Positions 1-13,300 of a stretch of DNA of 60,000 bases are shown piece by piece; the first letter of the stretch is position 1; every line of letters begins with the position of its first letter. This DNA is from Owenia fusiformis (lineage: Eukaryota; Annelida; Polychaeta; Sabellida; Oweniidae), in NCBI GenBank assembly GCA_903813345.2, contig CAIIXF020000004.1, forward strand, positions 19,207,513-19,267,512, written 5' to 3'. The notes below the pieces were generated by a model. It saw only the letters and a list, made by a program, of their open reading frames with translations. It was not told the origin of the DNA and made no database searches. The position numbers were made by a program, and so were the translations under genes.

Positions 1-1000
1 AAAAGTTTCAAAAATGTCTCATTCTATTTTGGTTGATACTACATTCGATTTTTTATATTGATTCATTTTGAATGCATGAAAAGGTTAAGAATGACGTATA
101 TATTTTCGCCCTAAGAGTTCAATGAAAACTTATTGATCAACAATTTATGGAACACCTCCATTCAACAGATTATTTTAAATACATATTTTAATTGCAAAGA
201 ACTTTTATGTGAATAATTTTGAAGCATGTACTAAATAACCAGAAAAGACTGATTTCCCATTAAGACCTGTTGTTGTAATCTTTATATTTATAATTATTTG
301 CTGTGATTTTCATCAACTTCTCACACAGAAATGATTATTTGCCATTTCATCTTTGGTATTTTATTTCCATATATCCTAATGTTCTCCTAAAATATAATAC
401 TTATGCTACTGTACTTAAAATCCAAGTATTGATGATCCTCTCTGAATATATCCTCTGTTTGAAGAAAGTTTCTAATTTTATCCTAGTTCTTTATCTTAGT
501 TGTCTCTATTATATACTACTAAATCTTTAAATTCTTGAATCTATTGCATTTGTTTGTTCTTATAGCTATTTAGTAGATGTGAGTGATTTGAATTCTCATG
601 AAAACAACTTTCCTTTAAATGCCATACAGCCGGTTGTTATTAGCCAATCAGTGATCTCATTGGACTAGTCTAGTATACATGTATACACAACGCAGCTGAT
701 GGTTTATAATTGATTTCTATGTATTATATTGCTATATAATTTCACTGTCATTATATGTTCAATACAGTAAAGCAGTTTATACATATTATAAACAGATTTA
801 CATTAAATACAATTTTGCTAAATATTTTTATGGTAAAATAGTGGATTAACATAAAAATAACTATTGTGAATTTTTGGGTGCACTTTTAATTTTCTGAGGC
901 ATATGTATTCTTTATGTGCATGTGTATGGTACTAATTAGATCATTCTATTCATTAACCATAGGTTTTGGTCTGATATAAAGATGGCATGGTAAAATTATC
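1..1000. other. Filamin intron sequence, no feature recognised
   Basis: AT-rich, no splice-supported coding frame on either strand. Only short chance ORFs are present. Confidence 0.5.
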
Positions 1001-1009
1001 TTTACCAAC

Positions 1010-1985
1010 CTATGATTCAAACAGTATGTCCCATTATTTTGGTTATAAAGGCATTGCTCATAAATAATATACATATTTTGCTTATTAGTGGCCATCTTAA
1101 AAAGTTCCTTCTTGATCAGAGCTTGTTTGTCCCTAGGCATCAACATGTAAAATGTAAACCATATACATCAATTAGCATTTGGGTTATCAAAGATTACATT
1201 TCTTTTTTACGAAAAATGGCAGCCATTTTGAAATTCAGCTGCCATTTTGAAAATATTTCTCGAACAGAGCTACTGTGCCCATGGACATCAGCATATAAAA
1301 TTTCGAAAAAAATCCTTTCCCTGCTGTTTGAGTTATCAAAGATTACATTCTTCAGGAAAAATGGCCGCCATTTCGATATTTAGCAGCCTTTTTGAAAATC
1401 TCTTCTTCAGGGTAGCTCCTTTGTCCCTAGACATCAGCATATAAAATTTGAACCAAATCTGTTGACTAATATTTGAGTTATCAAAGATTACGTTTTTTAT
1501 GAAAAATGGTGGCCATTTTGAAATTCAGCCGCCATCTTGAAAATTCTTTCTTGGACAAATCTACTTTGTCCCTAGGCATCAGCATATAAAATTTGAACCA
1601 AATCAATTCACTGGTATTTGAGTTATAAAAGATTACTCTTTTTCACAAAAAATGGCCGCCATTTTGTAATTTAGCAGCCATCTTTAAAATCTTTTCTTCT
1701 GCATAGCTCCTTTGTCCCTAGGCATCAGAGAATAAAATTTGATTCAAATCCGTCAACCAGTATTTGAGTAATCTAAGATTAAATTTTTTTTACGAAAAAT
1801 GGCAGCCATTTTGAATTAAGAGACCATACTGAAAACTCCATCTTGTGCAGAGGTTCTATCACTATAAGGCATAAGCCTATAAAATTTGAATCAAATCTGC
1901 CTCCCGGTATTGGACTTGGCGCCTGGACAAACAGACGGATGGACGGACGGAGAACGGCTGGACAGCTTTCCTATATCCCCCTCAA
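1010..1985 (+). repeat. Tandem array, about 147-bp unit, six degenerate copies, with a GACGGACGGA tail
   Basis: The phrase TTTGTCCCTAGGCATCAGCA recurs in degenerate form near 1128, 1271, 1419, 1567, 1714 and 1858, a spacing of 143-148 bp. Each unit also has GAGTTATCAAAGATTACATT and an inverted AAAATGGCNGCCATTTT block. The array ends in a GACGGATGGACGGACGGA stretch and CTATATCCCCCTC, like the tail of a dispersed retroelement. One further diverged unit lies at 14210-14400. Non-coding in the sense of a host gene; the 123-codon frame at 1012-1383 runs across units. Confidence 0.75.
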
Positions 1986-1989
1986 ACTT

Positions 1990-3340
1990 TGTTCAGTGCA
2001 ATAAATATTTCCATCAAAGATGCAGAAAGAAATGACCTAGGCCATCCAACTTTCCCGCAATTTGCATATTTGTCACGCATTTCCTGAAGAAATTGTAGAA
2101 CTCCTGCCCAAATTTTTTGCATGACAGAATATGTCACGCAATTATGCATTTTTTCTGATTAAGCTTATTGTCAAGCAAAAATATATCAGAAGAAGAATAT
2201 CAAAAGTGAACGTCAAAAACAAACGCCGAAAATCTTTTTTATGCGAATTGCGTATATGTCACGCATTTGCTTATAAATGACACAAAGCGAGTGTGAAAAA
2301 TTTGAGTTGTCCAAAATTTGGATAAACAGGAATAAAAATTTAACCAAGGTGTTCAGATTTGGACCAAGGTGTCCACAATTTGAAGGGAGGTGTTCAACAT
2401 TTTTAAGTCACTCATTTTTAGGAGTTCCCAGGTTGACAGACCTGATGACCCAACAGACCCAACTAATTTTAGCTAAAGTCATTCAAAATTAGTTTCACAA
2501 ACTATCAATAAACATCAAGAACTCACAAACCTTTGAAATATTTCCATAAGACACTATGATTTTCTTGGATGTCTTTGTAGCAAACTTTTATTTTCCTTCA
2601 GGTTCTATGATTGTTTTCTAATACAGTGCTGTCAATATTTTAAGATACATGTACATTTAGTTATATCAGGCTCTGCAATTTGGGAATTTTGGTACACTCT
2701 CTTTTCTTACTTGTTTCCCTACTCCACAAAAAGGAACTTCTCATACCCAGCCATGTTATCTGCCCCAGATTAGCCAACTGGTGGTGAAACTGGTAACTAC
2801 CTACTCACATCTGGGTTATGATCATATAGCATGTACTGATTATTGAGTTAAATATTAAATATAAATATTAAATATTCAAATAGGTTATGATGCATCTTAT
2901 TATATAATCAAATGGATACATAGAAGTATTTTTCTCAGAATTCTGGAAACCTATACCAGTCCCTTATTCTAGTTTTACTGACAGGAGAAACAGTGATCCT
3001 ACTTCAGCAAATGAAAAGGACATAAAGGATAAAGTCTCGGTTTGGAGAACAAAGTTCATCAGTCCACTGCATGTTATGCCTGCTTTGGACAATTTTGATC
3101 TTGTAGATTTAAATGTCCCCTCATTTCATAATTTAATTTGGATGATGGACCTCTTTCTCCAAATCGAGACTTGTCTTTTATTGAATTGGTCTACTGCACG
3201 CCTGCTTTGGAAAATCTTGTAGATTTAAATGTCCTTTTTTGAATATTCATAATTTACTTTGGGTGTTATTTCTATATTTTTCATAAACAAGGCACAGGGT
3301 GAACAATATCGTACCTAAAACATAGCAATGTGGGCTTGAT
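1990..3340. other. Intron sequence with an old dispersed repeat
   Basis: No gene. The part around 2040-2360 (repeated TGTCACGCA, then AAAAATTTGAG and TTTAACCAAGG) resembles 17015-17250 in the same gene, so both look like copies of one old repeat. The rest shows nothing recognisable. Confidence 0.4.
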
Positions 3341-3344
3341 GACC

Positions 3345-3620
3345 AAGAAAGCAAGATGAAAAGTTGATCAGCTCAAAAGATTCATACCATGTAACATGTG
3401 TGAAAATTTGAAAAATATCGTTAAGCGGTTTTCCTGGAATCGCGATGACAAAATTTAACTAAAAACTTCTAAGATGGCTGCCAGAATGCAAAATGGCCGC
3501 TGAAAAGTTCATCAGCTCTAGAACTTATTATTACATGTATGTAACATGTGAGAATATTTGAAGTAAATCCATCAAGTGGTTTTCTTGGAATTGTGATGAC
3601 AAGATTTTGAGACGCCGCCA
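3345..3620 (+). repeat. Two tandem copies of a ~144-bp unit
   Basis: AAAAGTTGATCAGCTC at about 3359 and AAAAGTTCATCAGCTC at about 3503 start two copies that share ACATGTGTGAAAATTTGAA and GGTTTTCCTGGAATCGCGAT with small changes. It also contains ATGGCTGCC and ATGGCCGC words like the 1.0-1.9 kb array, so the two may be distantly related. Confidence 0.6.
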
Positions 3621-3680
3621 GCCCACCTGGCTGAAATTAAGAACACATGGAACCTTCTGCAAACAACTCATCCCAATCCA

Positions 3681-3806
3681 ATGTCTTGGGATGAGATGTC
3701 TTGGGATGAGTTGTCTTGGGATGAGATGTCTTGGGATGAGTTGTCTTGGGATGAGATGTCTTGGGATGAGATGTCTTGGGATGAGTTGTCTTGGGATGAG
3801 TTGTCT
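3681..3806. repeat. 15-bp minisatellite, about 8 copies
   Basis: Unit TGTCTTGGGATGAG(A/T) repeated head to tail with A/T alternating at one position. Because 15 is divisible by 3 the array keeps reading frames open on both strands (118 and 94 codons), but nothing else suggests a protein. Confidence 0.95.
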
Positions 3807-4239
3807 AGAAACCCATGGACCAATGTTAAAACCTGACCTTACATTGCAACATAATCTGCCACTACTACATGCAATACAATCAAACATCTAGAACAATATC
3901 AACAATAAAATATAATTGGGTGCAACCTGTTATCTAATGAATATAAACCATTGAGTTAAGTGAGACAGAGCATGATCAAACACTACTGGGTGACACAACC
4001 CACAACCACGTATCATTAGGCAATGACTTAGAACAATCAACCTTTTCAACCAAGCACAATATGCAACCAACATAACAAAATCAAAAAATACAATACATGA
4101 CAACTAATAAATGACTACAATATCACACAGTAAGCTTTAGATTGTCTCCCAGGTCTCCCATTTTGCATATGAATTTATTACAATCATGTACTATATATAT
4201 TGCTAATCCCTCTCCATATTAATAGTTTACACTTCTTAC

Positions 4240-4395
4240 CTGATATTTCTTTACCACCAAAGTAGACATGTATCATATACACACCAGGGCCATCTGGTGT
4301 GAAGTTAACTTTATTCACTCCGGCTCCGTCCTCAAGCACTTGAGCTGCAACTAGGTGTCCATCTCTTAAAACTTTGACAGCTAATTCTCCATCAC
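4240..4395 (-). CDS. Filamin exon 11: repeat 3, last exon visible
   Basis: Encodes GDGELAVKVLRDGHLVAAQV, then a VNKVNFTPDGPGVYMIHVYF segment and GGKEIS. Phase 1 on both sides, 156 bp. The acceptor is a tandem CAGCAG: I use the second AG, and use of the first would add one alanine. The acceptor has no pyrimidine tract because the 45-bp minisatellite comes up to it directly. Donor GTAAGA at 4239. The next exon (expected to begin with SPF) lies beyond the left edge. Confidence 0.9.
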
Positions 4396-7300
4396 CTGCT
4401 GATGATGTATCAGCTGCAATACAGTGTGTTTATAGATCATTAACTAATGATGTATCAGCTGCAATACAGTGTGTTTATAGATCATAAAGTAATGATTTAT
4501 CAGCTGTAATACAATGTGTTTATAGATCATTAACTGATGATGTATCAGCTGCAACACAGTGTGTTTAAAGATCATTAACTAATGATGTATCAGCTGCAAT
4601 ACAGTGTTTTTATGGATCATTAACTGAAGATGTATCAGCTGCAACACAGTGTGTTTATAGATCATTAATTGATGATATATCAGCTGCAATACAGTGTGTT
4701 TATAGATCATTTACTTATGATGTATCAGCTGCAATACAGTGTGTTTATAGATCATTAACTAATGATGTATCAGCTGCAATACAGTGTTTTTATGGATCAT
4801 TAACTGAAGATGTATCAGCTGCAACACAGTGTGTTTATAGATCATTAATTGATGATATATCAGCTGCAATACAGTGTGTTTATAGATCATTTACTTATGA
4901 TGTATCAGCTGCAATACAGTGTGTTTATAGATCATTACTTTATGATGTATCAGCTGCAATACAGTGTTTTTATAGATCATTAACTGAAGATGTATTAGCT
5001 GGAATACAGTATGTTTATAGATCATTACTTTATGATGTATCAGCTGCAATACAGTGTGTTTATAGATCATTAACTTATGATGTATCAGCTGCAATACAGT
5101 GTGTTTATAGACCATAAAGTAATGATTTATCAGCTGTAATACAATGTGTTTATAGATCATTAACTGATGATGTATCAGCTGCAACATAGTGTGTTTATAG
5201 ATCATTAACTGATGATGTATCAGCTGTAATACAGTGTGTTTATAGATCGATAACTGATGATTTATCAGCTGCAATACCATGTGTTCATAGATCATTAACT
5301 GATGATGCATCAGCTGCAATATAGTATGTTTATAGATCATTAACTGATGATGTATCAGCTGCAATACATTGTGTTTAAGGATCATTAACCTTATGATGTA
5401 TCAGCTGTAATACAATGTGTTTATAGATCATTAACTGATGGTATATCAGCTGCAATACAATGTGTTTATAGATCAATAACTGATGATATATCAGCTGCAA
5501 TATAGTGTGTTTATAGATCATTAAGTGATGATATATCAGCTGCAATACAGTGTGTTTATAGATCATTAACTGATGATTAATCAGCTGCAATACAGTGTGT
5601 TTCTAGATCATTAACTGATGGTGTGTCACCTGCAGTATAGTGTGTTTATAGATCATTAACTAATGATTTATCAGTTGCAATACATTGTGTTTATAGATCA
5701 TTAACTGATGATTTATCAGCTGCAATACAGTGTGTTTCTAGATCATTAACTGATGGTGTGTCACCTGCAGTATAGTGTGTTTATAGATCATTAACTAATG
5801 ATTTATCAGTTGCAATACATTGTGTTTAGAGATCATTAACTGATGATGTGTCACCTGCAATATATTGTGTTTATAGACCATTAATTGATGATTTATCAGC
5901 TGCAATACAATGTGTTTATAGATCATTAACTGATGATGTGTCACCTGCAATATATTGTGTTAATAGATCATTAACTGATGATGTATCAGCTGCAATACAT
6001 TGTGTTTATAGATCATTAACTTATGATGTATCAGCTGCAATACATTGTGTTTACAGATCATTTACTGATAATTCATCAGCTGCACAACCATATGTTCATA
6101 CTTCATAGACAATTAACTGATGATGCATCAGCTGCAATATAGTGTGTTTATAGATCATTAACTGATGATGTATCAGCTGCAATACAATGTGTTTATAGAT
6201 CATTAACCTTATGATGTATCAGCTGCAATACAGTGTGTTTATAGATCATTAACTGATGATATATCAGCTGCAATACAGTGTGTTTATAGATCATTAACTG
6301 ATGATGTATCAGCTGCAATACATTGTGTTTATAGATCATTAACTGATGTTGTATCAGCTGCAATACATTGTGTTTATAGATCATTAACTGATGATTTATC
6401 AGCTGCAATACAGTGTGTTTCTAGATCATTAACTGATGATGTATCAGCTGCACTACATTGTGTTTATAGATCATTTACTGATGATGTATCAGCTGCAATA
6501 CAATATGTTTATAGATCATTAAGTTTTGATGTATTTAGCTGCAATACAATGTGTTTATAGATCATTAACTGACGATGTATCAGCTGCAATGCAGTGTGTT
6601 TATAGATCATTAATTGGTGATATATCAGCTGCAATACAGTGTCTTTATAGATCATTAACAAATGATTTATCAGCTGCAATACAATGTGTTTATAGATCAT
6701 AAACTGATGATGTATCTGCTGCAATACAGTGTGTTTATAGATCATTAACTGATGATATATTAGCTGCAATACAATGTGTTTATAGATGATGTATCTGCTG
6801 CAATACAGTGTGTTTATAGATCATTAACTGATGATATATTAGCTGCAATACAATGTGTTTATAGATGATGTATCAGCTGCAATACAGTGTGTTTAAATAT
6901 CATTACCTGATGGTGTGTCACCTGCAGTATACTGTAGTGTGTTTATAGATCATTAACTAATGATTTATCAGTTGCAATTGTGTTTATAGATCATTAACTG
7001 ATGGTGTATAAACTGCAATACAGTGGTGTGCTTATAGATCATTAACTGATGATATATCAGCTGCAATACAATGTGTTTATAGATGATGTATCAGCTGCAA
7101 TACAATGTGTTTATAGATCATTAACTGGTGATGTGTCACCTGCATTATAGTGTGTTTATAGATCATTAACTAATGATTTATCAGTTGCAATTGTGTTTAC
7201 TGATGATCTATCAACTGCAATACAGTGTGCTTATAGATCATTAACTGATGATCTATCAACTGCAATACAGTGGTGTGCTTATAGATCATTAACTGATGAT

Positions 7301-10300
7301 CTATCAACTGCAATACAGTGTGCTTATAGATCATTAACTGATGATCTATCAACTGCAATACAGTGGTGTGCTTATAGATCATTAACTGATGATCTAATCA
7401 ACTGCAATACAGTGTGCTTATAGATCATTAACTTAAGGTGTGTCAGCTGTTATACATTGTGTCATAGATCATTATCTGATTATTTATCAGCTGCAATTGT
7501 GTTTACTGATGATCTATCAACTGCAATACAGTGGTGTGCTTATAGATCATTAACTGATGATCTATCAACTGCAATACAGTGGTGTGCTTATAGATCATTA
7601 ACTGATGATCTATCAGCTGCAATACAGTGTGCTTATAGATCATTAACTTAAGGTGTGTCAGCTGTTATACATTGTGTCATAGATCATTATCTGATTATTT
7701 ATCAGCTGCAATTGTGTTTACTGATGATCTATCAACTGCAATACAGTGGTGTGCTTATAGATCATTAACTGATGATCTATCAGCTGCAATACAATGTGTT
7801 GATAGATCATTAATTTAAGTTGTGTCAGCTGTTATACATTGTGTCATAGATCATTATCTGATTATTTATCAGCAATGTGTTTATTAACTGAGATAATCTG
7901 GCATTTCTACACAATTTAGAGATCTTGTAATGTAATGGTGTGAAATTTAATGTAGTTTAGAATCTCAGTATTTTCCATCTGTGAATCTTACCTGTAAAAC
8001 TGAATGGTTCTCCCACAGAGCCACCTTCTAACCCGTAAACTTTGACTAGACCTGAGTCATAGACTCTCACATGGAATGGACTGCCACTTATGTGTTCACC
8101 TTCATACAGGATCTTTATAGTCCACTCTCCTGAGACAAGATATAAATAGAATACATTATTGGATTCTTGCATATCACTTAAACAATATCATTAATTTACC
8201 TTCTTATCATGAAATATGTAACATATCATCATCGGTTGTCATATATCAATATGACAACTGTAGGGAAACATACTGAAACCAGTTCTGATTTATTCTGTAA
8301 AGTTTTCGTTGTATACTATAATGGTGTGATCATATTATTGAAACAATCATGAAATGAATTCCCTCTTTGCTTTGTCAACATGCCAAATACTGATTCATTT
8401 CTTTTTAGTTCCAATTTTGAAAAATTATGGTCGTTTCCATTATTTTGAATCAATACTCTTAAAATATTATCCCTTTGGTTTGATCATCAAACAGTGCCTG
8501 GAGTTTAATGTCTACTTCCTATCATTTATGAAAGTTTAATATGGATACAGCTCAGTCTTAGGAAATATATATAACTGTTTTTAATGCCCTTGTATACTCA
8601 ATTATTCTACTCTTGTTAATTACTGTATCATAACTCCACTTCAGCATGCTCTATCATTCCACTCTTGTATATCTATTATTCCACTCTTGTATACTTTATT
8701 ATTCCTCTCTTGTATAGTTTATCATTCCACTCTTGTATACTTTATTATTCCTCTCTTGTATACTTTATCATTCCACTCTTGTATACTCTATTATTCCTCT
8801 CTTGTATACTCTATTATTCCACTCTTGTATACTTTATTATTCCTCTCTTGTATACTTTATTATTCCACTCTTGTATACTCTATTATTCCTCTCTTGTATA
8901 CTTTATTATTCCACTCTTGTATACTCTATTATTCCTCTCTTGTATACTTTATCATTCCACTCTTGTATACTCTATTATTCCACTCTTGTATACTTTATTA
9001 TTCCTCTCTTGTATACTTTATCATTCCACTCTTGTATACTTTATTATTCCTCTCTTGTATACTTTATCATGCCACTCATGTATACTCTATTATTCCTCTC
9101 TTGTATACTCTATTATTCCACTCTTGTATACTCTATTATTCCACTCTTGTATACTCTATTATTTCTCTCTTGTATACTCTATTATTCCTCTCTTGTATAC
9201 TATATTATTCCACTCTTATATACTCTATTATTCCACTCTTGTATACTCTATTATTCCACTCTTATGTACTCTATTATTCCACTCTTATATACTCTATTAT
9301 TCCACTCTTGTATACTCTATTATTTCTCTCTTGTATACTCTATTATTCCACTCTTGTATACTATATTATTCCACTCTTATATACTCTATTATTCCTCTCT
9401 TGTATACTCTATTATTTCTCTCTTGTATACTCTATTATTTCACTCTTGCATACTCTATTATTCCACTCTTGTATAAACTTAATACTTCAGTATGCTCTAT
9501 TATTCAACTTCTACATGCTCTAATACTTTAAACAAGGATCACAATTAAATCCTCCTTTATAAGAAATTTAAAAAAGAATGTAACAAATGTTAACTAACCT
9601 ATTTCAGTTGGCACAAAGTTTGACATAAATTTGCCATCCTCCTGAGTGACTGACATGTTTTGGCTTTGCCCTCTTGGTGAGATGGCCTCCACCTGAACAG
9701 CACCATCTATAGAATTGGGGGCACTGACCTAGAAACAGATGGAAATATACATATTGTTATTTTGTAACCATTTCAAAATAAAACCATATGGAAAGTAAAC
9801 ATGCTTGAATACAGGTTTGAGGTCTGACTTTCGACTCCTGCTGTATACTCCCCATCCATGAATGAGCTATCATATGTAGGTGGCCATACATGTATCTACT
9901 AGCATTGTCCTGATGGAATGGTGGATTGTGTCACCTTGGGGTTACATTTTTCTATTAATCCTTAGCCATCTGGAGCTCTTTAGGGTGCTTTCAAGTTCCT
10001 TGATTCGCAGTCCCTAGCTTGGGTAATAGGGTTCTGGCTGATGTTGCTGGAAATCCTCTGTAGCTCATTATATTGGGAAAGAAAGAGACGTGCCAACCGC
10101 TTGTCTCAGCTTTATCTGCGATGACTCAATATTTAGCTGCTTTGATCTCATATGAAACTCCAGCCTATGCTCCCATGGAACTGTTGGGTCAATGATGAGA
10201 AAGGTCTTAGTTGAACTGGAAGTCAAAAGAGTGTCTGAACACAAGTTTGTTGCAGCCACATTGTGGGAAAAGACAAGTTCTGTGTGGAGATCTACCAACA

Positions 10301-13300
10301 GCTGTAATCCTTTATAATGTTGCTGATGAGAGATTATATCTGCTAAATTGGCCAAGGATTCTCACAATACCTCTCTGATGGTGCAATTCTTTAGCTTTTT
10401 TTTGGAGCACCTTTTTATCATGGGATAGAAACACGTCCAGTATTTTCGTCCAGAAATACTTGACGCAGACCTCCATTTTTGATCGAGAGAGAGGTAGGTG
10501 TACTTTTAATTGGTAGTCTGTGATAGTTTTACAGTGTTTCATTTCGTTTTCATCGAGTTATTTCTTTTCATTTACCCTTTAATAGACAATATATGCCATT
10601 TTCTTGTGTCTGAAACAAAAATACACCATCCAGTCAGCAAATTTTAGCTTCGGAGTGATTGATATTAGAGAAATGACAAAATTTCAGAAATTCGAAAAAA
10701 TACTGGATGCAATACCTACACAAAATTGCTTTGGAAACAGAATAGCACAAAGCTGGAATGCACTACCCCAACATATAATTGATTGTGAAACTACAAACCA
10801 GTTCAAGAGAGAGATTGACAGCTTCCTGAAGGATGAGATGTTCATGTATAGAACAATGATGACTGATGAAACACAGGGCCCACAGGGGAAGCGCTTTCTC
10901 TCTGATTAGATTGTTTTATACCAGCTATGTGAAACAAAAACACGATCTGGATTAAATAGGACTATCCTCTTTCCAGAACCATTGGTAATCAGGCAATGAA
11001 AATGTACTGGACGCAAGAAAAGCTATATATAGCTTCAGTATGCAGAACATAATTTTACCTTGGGTTTCCACTAGATACACTTATTTACATGCAGTTCTGT
11101 TAAATTTGTATTTTTTAAAATGTTGTCACAATGCCGTACACGAATATTAAAAAGAAAACCTTGAGTAATCCCTGTACATTAAAGTACTCTATTAGTACTA
11201 TTATGCAATATCTTGAACATCTGTCGTAAACATTGCCCAATGACAAACAGTGATAACTTAAGTTATTATATAACGTTTACAACATCCACTGCTCAATGTC
11301 TCAATACTAAATACCTCAATATTATACAAATGATCAGTATTAAAGGACAGGGTGGATATTTCCCAGAGATAACCTTTGGTATTGGCACATTCAATAACCA
11401 ATTTTATAAATAGACCTCATTTGCCATTGAAATGAATCTCTCAATGTTCGTTGTTGTTTTATGAGTATTCTCTACAAGTTAAGATCGAGTAACTTTAATA
11501 GTACTACATTACCGTAGTTTTGAAACCAGAACAACGGCAACGCCAAAGCGTAGCGAATCCCATCGAACATTTTTCAAAAGGGGCACTTTCTACCAAAAGT
11601 GTCATTAGACAGTGTGCCATGCTAATAATATTCACATACCAAATATGAACAAAATCGCTCCACTTCTTTTCGAGTTATAGTAAAAATGGTCACCTTCTAC
11701 CAAAAGTCTCATTAGACAGTGTGCCATGCTTATACTTTTTATTCAACTGAAATAAACACCATTTCCACGAGCACGTGCTCATGATTGTTCACGTGATCAC
11801 ATCCTGCAGTTTGATTGGACATCATATACTGGGGAATCCTCGAATATGATAAAGTATGATGTAATTATGGGAGCTACGCACTTGTTCCGATTAAAGGAAT
11901 CAAATTTTAATAACTTCCTCCTGTTGAAGCACCACTGTTTTAAAAAGATTGTATTGGTAGATTAAATATCACTAAACATGGTATTGCTCCTTGAGCATCA
12001 CACTACATTATTTCTTTGCCCAAGAATCTTCTTTGCCCCATACTATCAAATTTGGTGACAATGGCTAGAGAGATCAAACCTCTTTCCAAGATTGATGTCT
12101 CTTTAGAACTGCTTCACAGTTATCTTACTTGCTTTGTCTGCTCTACTGCTTTGATGGACCATTCTTTTTCTACTGACCATGTTACATCCTGCATAATATG
12201 GCTTCTTTTCTCCTTTAGGGTGGCTGCTTGAGGTGCACCGAGTCCTAAACTGAAATGCCCCTTGCCCACAACCCTACTACTTGTATGTCCATGAATATGA
12301 GTCTCTCCTCTGCCTCTCTTATGGATTAGTTATAAATGATTATAATCATGCATTTTAGAGTTGACACCTGGCTACACTTAAGTGTCATGATGCCTGATCA
12401 CTGTTACATTTTTTGTATTTCTATTATTATATTAAATCATAACACATCATTCATTTCCATAAACATTCCATCTCTTAATACATACATTCTCCAAAGAAAG
12501 CATAACTTTCCTTAAAGTGTTTCTCATTGCCATACAACATCTATAGTACGTAGTATATAAGGGGTACCTCCTCTCTATTTCACTCAAGTTTGCATTACAG
12601 CATGGCTACAATGGCATTTTAATATGAAACATCAAAACTACAGGCAATACATAAATATCAATGTCTGCACACAATAAATAACTGGAGACAAACATCTCAA
12701 AGACAATTTATTTCTGTCAATCAGAATGTACAATGTATTGCATATTCAAAGATTCATCGAGACATTTTCCTTTTTTTCCCATTCATTCAGACATTCGCAA
12801 GTCACACCCAGAAGTTCTGGTACATAATATAAAAACATAGTATTTTCAAATTGAGTCACGTCCAAGTTGGGATTTGACTCATTAAATTGTTTTGCATATA
12901 TATAATATTTGATTGCTACTGATAGCCTATTTAGCAAAAGGTTTACATTATTTACAGATCTTCCGAACACCATATCATGGGCATTAAATTCAAGATTTAC
13001 ATTAAATAATTTCTTTAAATTCTCTTTAATAGCTTTCAAAAAAATCTTTCTAAAAAAGAGAGACTTTTTCCTGTTGTTTTAGGGTTTCTTTTAAATAATT
13101 TCGTCCATTACCTTGATCTCAGTGCTACATCCCACATTGCACGTGTCAAAGCTAGACATGAGAAGTACTTTACTTTTATCTGCCACAGATAGGAACTTCA
13201 CAGGGCAACCCTGGACAACCTCTCCTTTACAGAACACAGTCAACTAAAATATAAGACAATCAAATATTTCAAATATTTCTCGCCAAAACACTACAATTCA

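Noticed and set aside
4891-5590. ORFs with 15-residue repeats (MIYKHTVLQLIHHQL) as repeat proteins
   Set aside because: They are readings of the 45-bp minisatellite inside a filamin intron; the frame stays open only because 45 is divisible by 3, and both strands are open.
8665-9531. 288-codon hydrophobic ORF as a membrane protein
   Set aside because: The 23-bp array is open in three frames at once and the sequence is a pure tandem repeat antisense to an intron.
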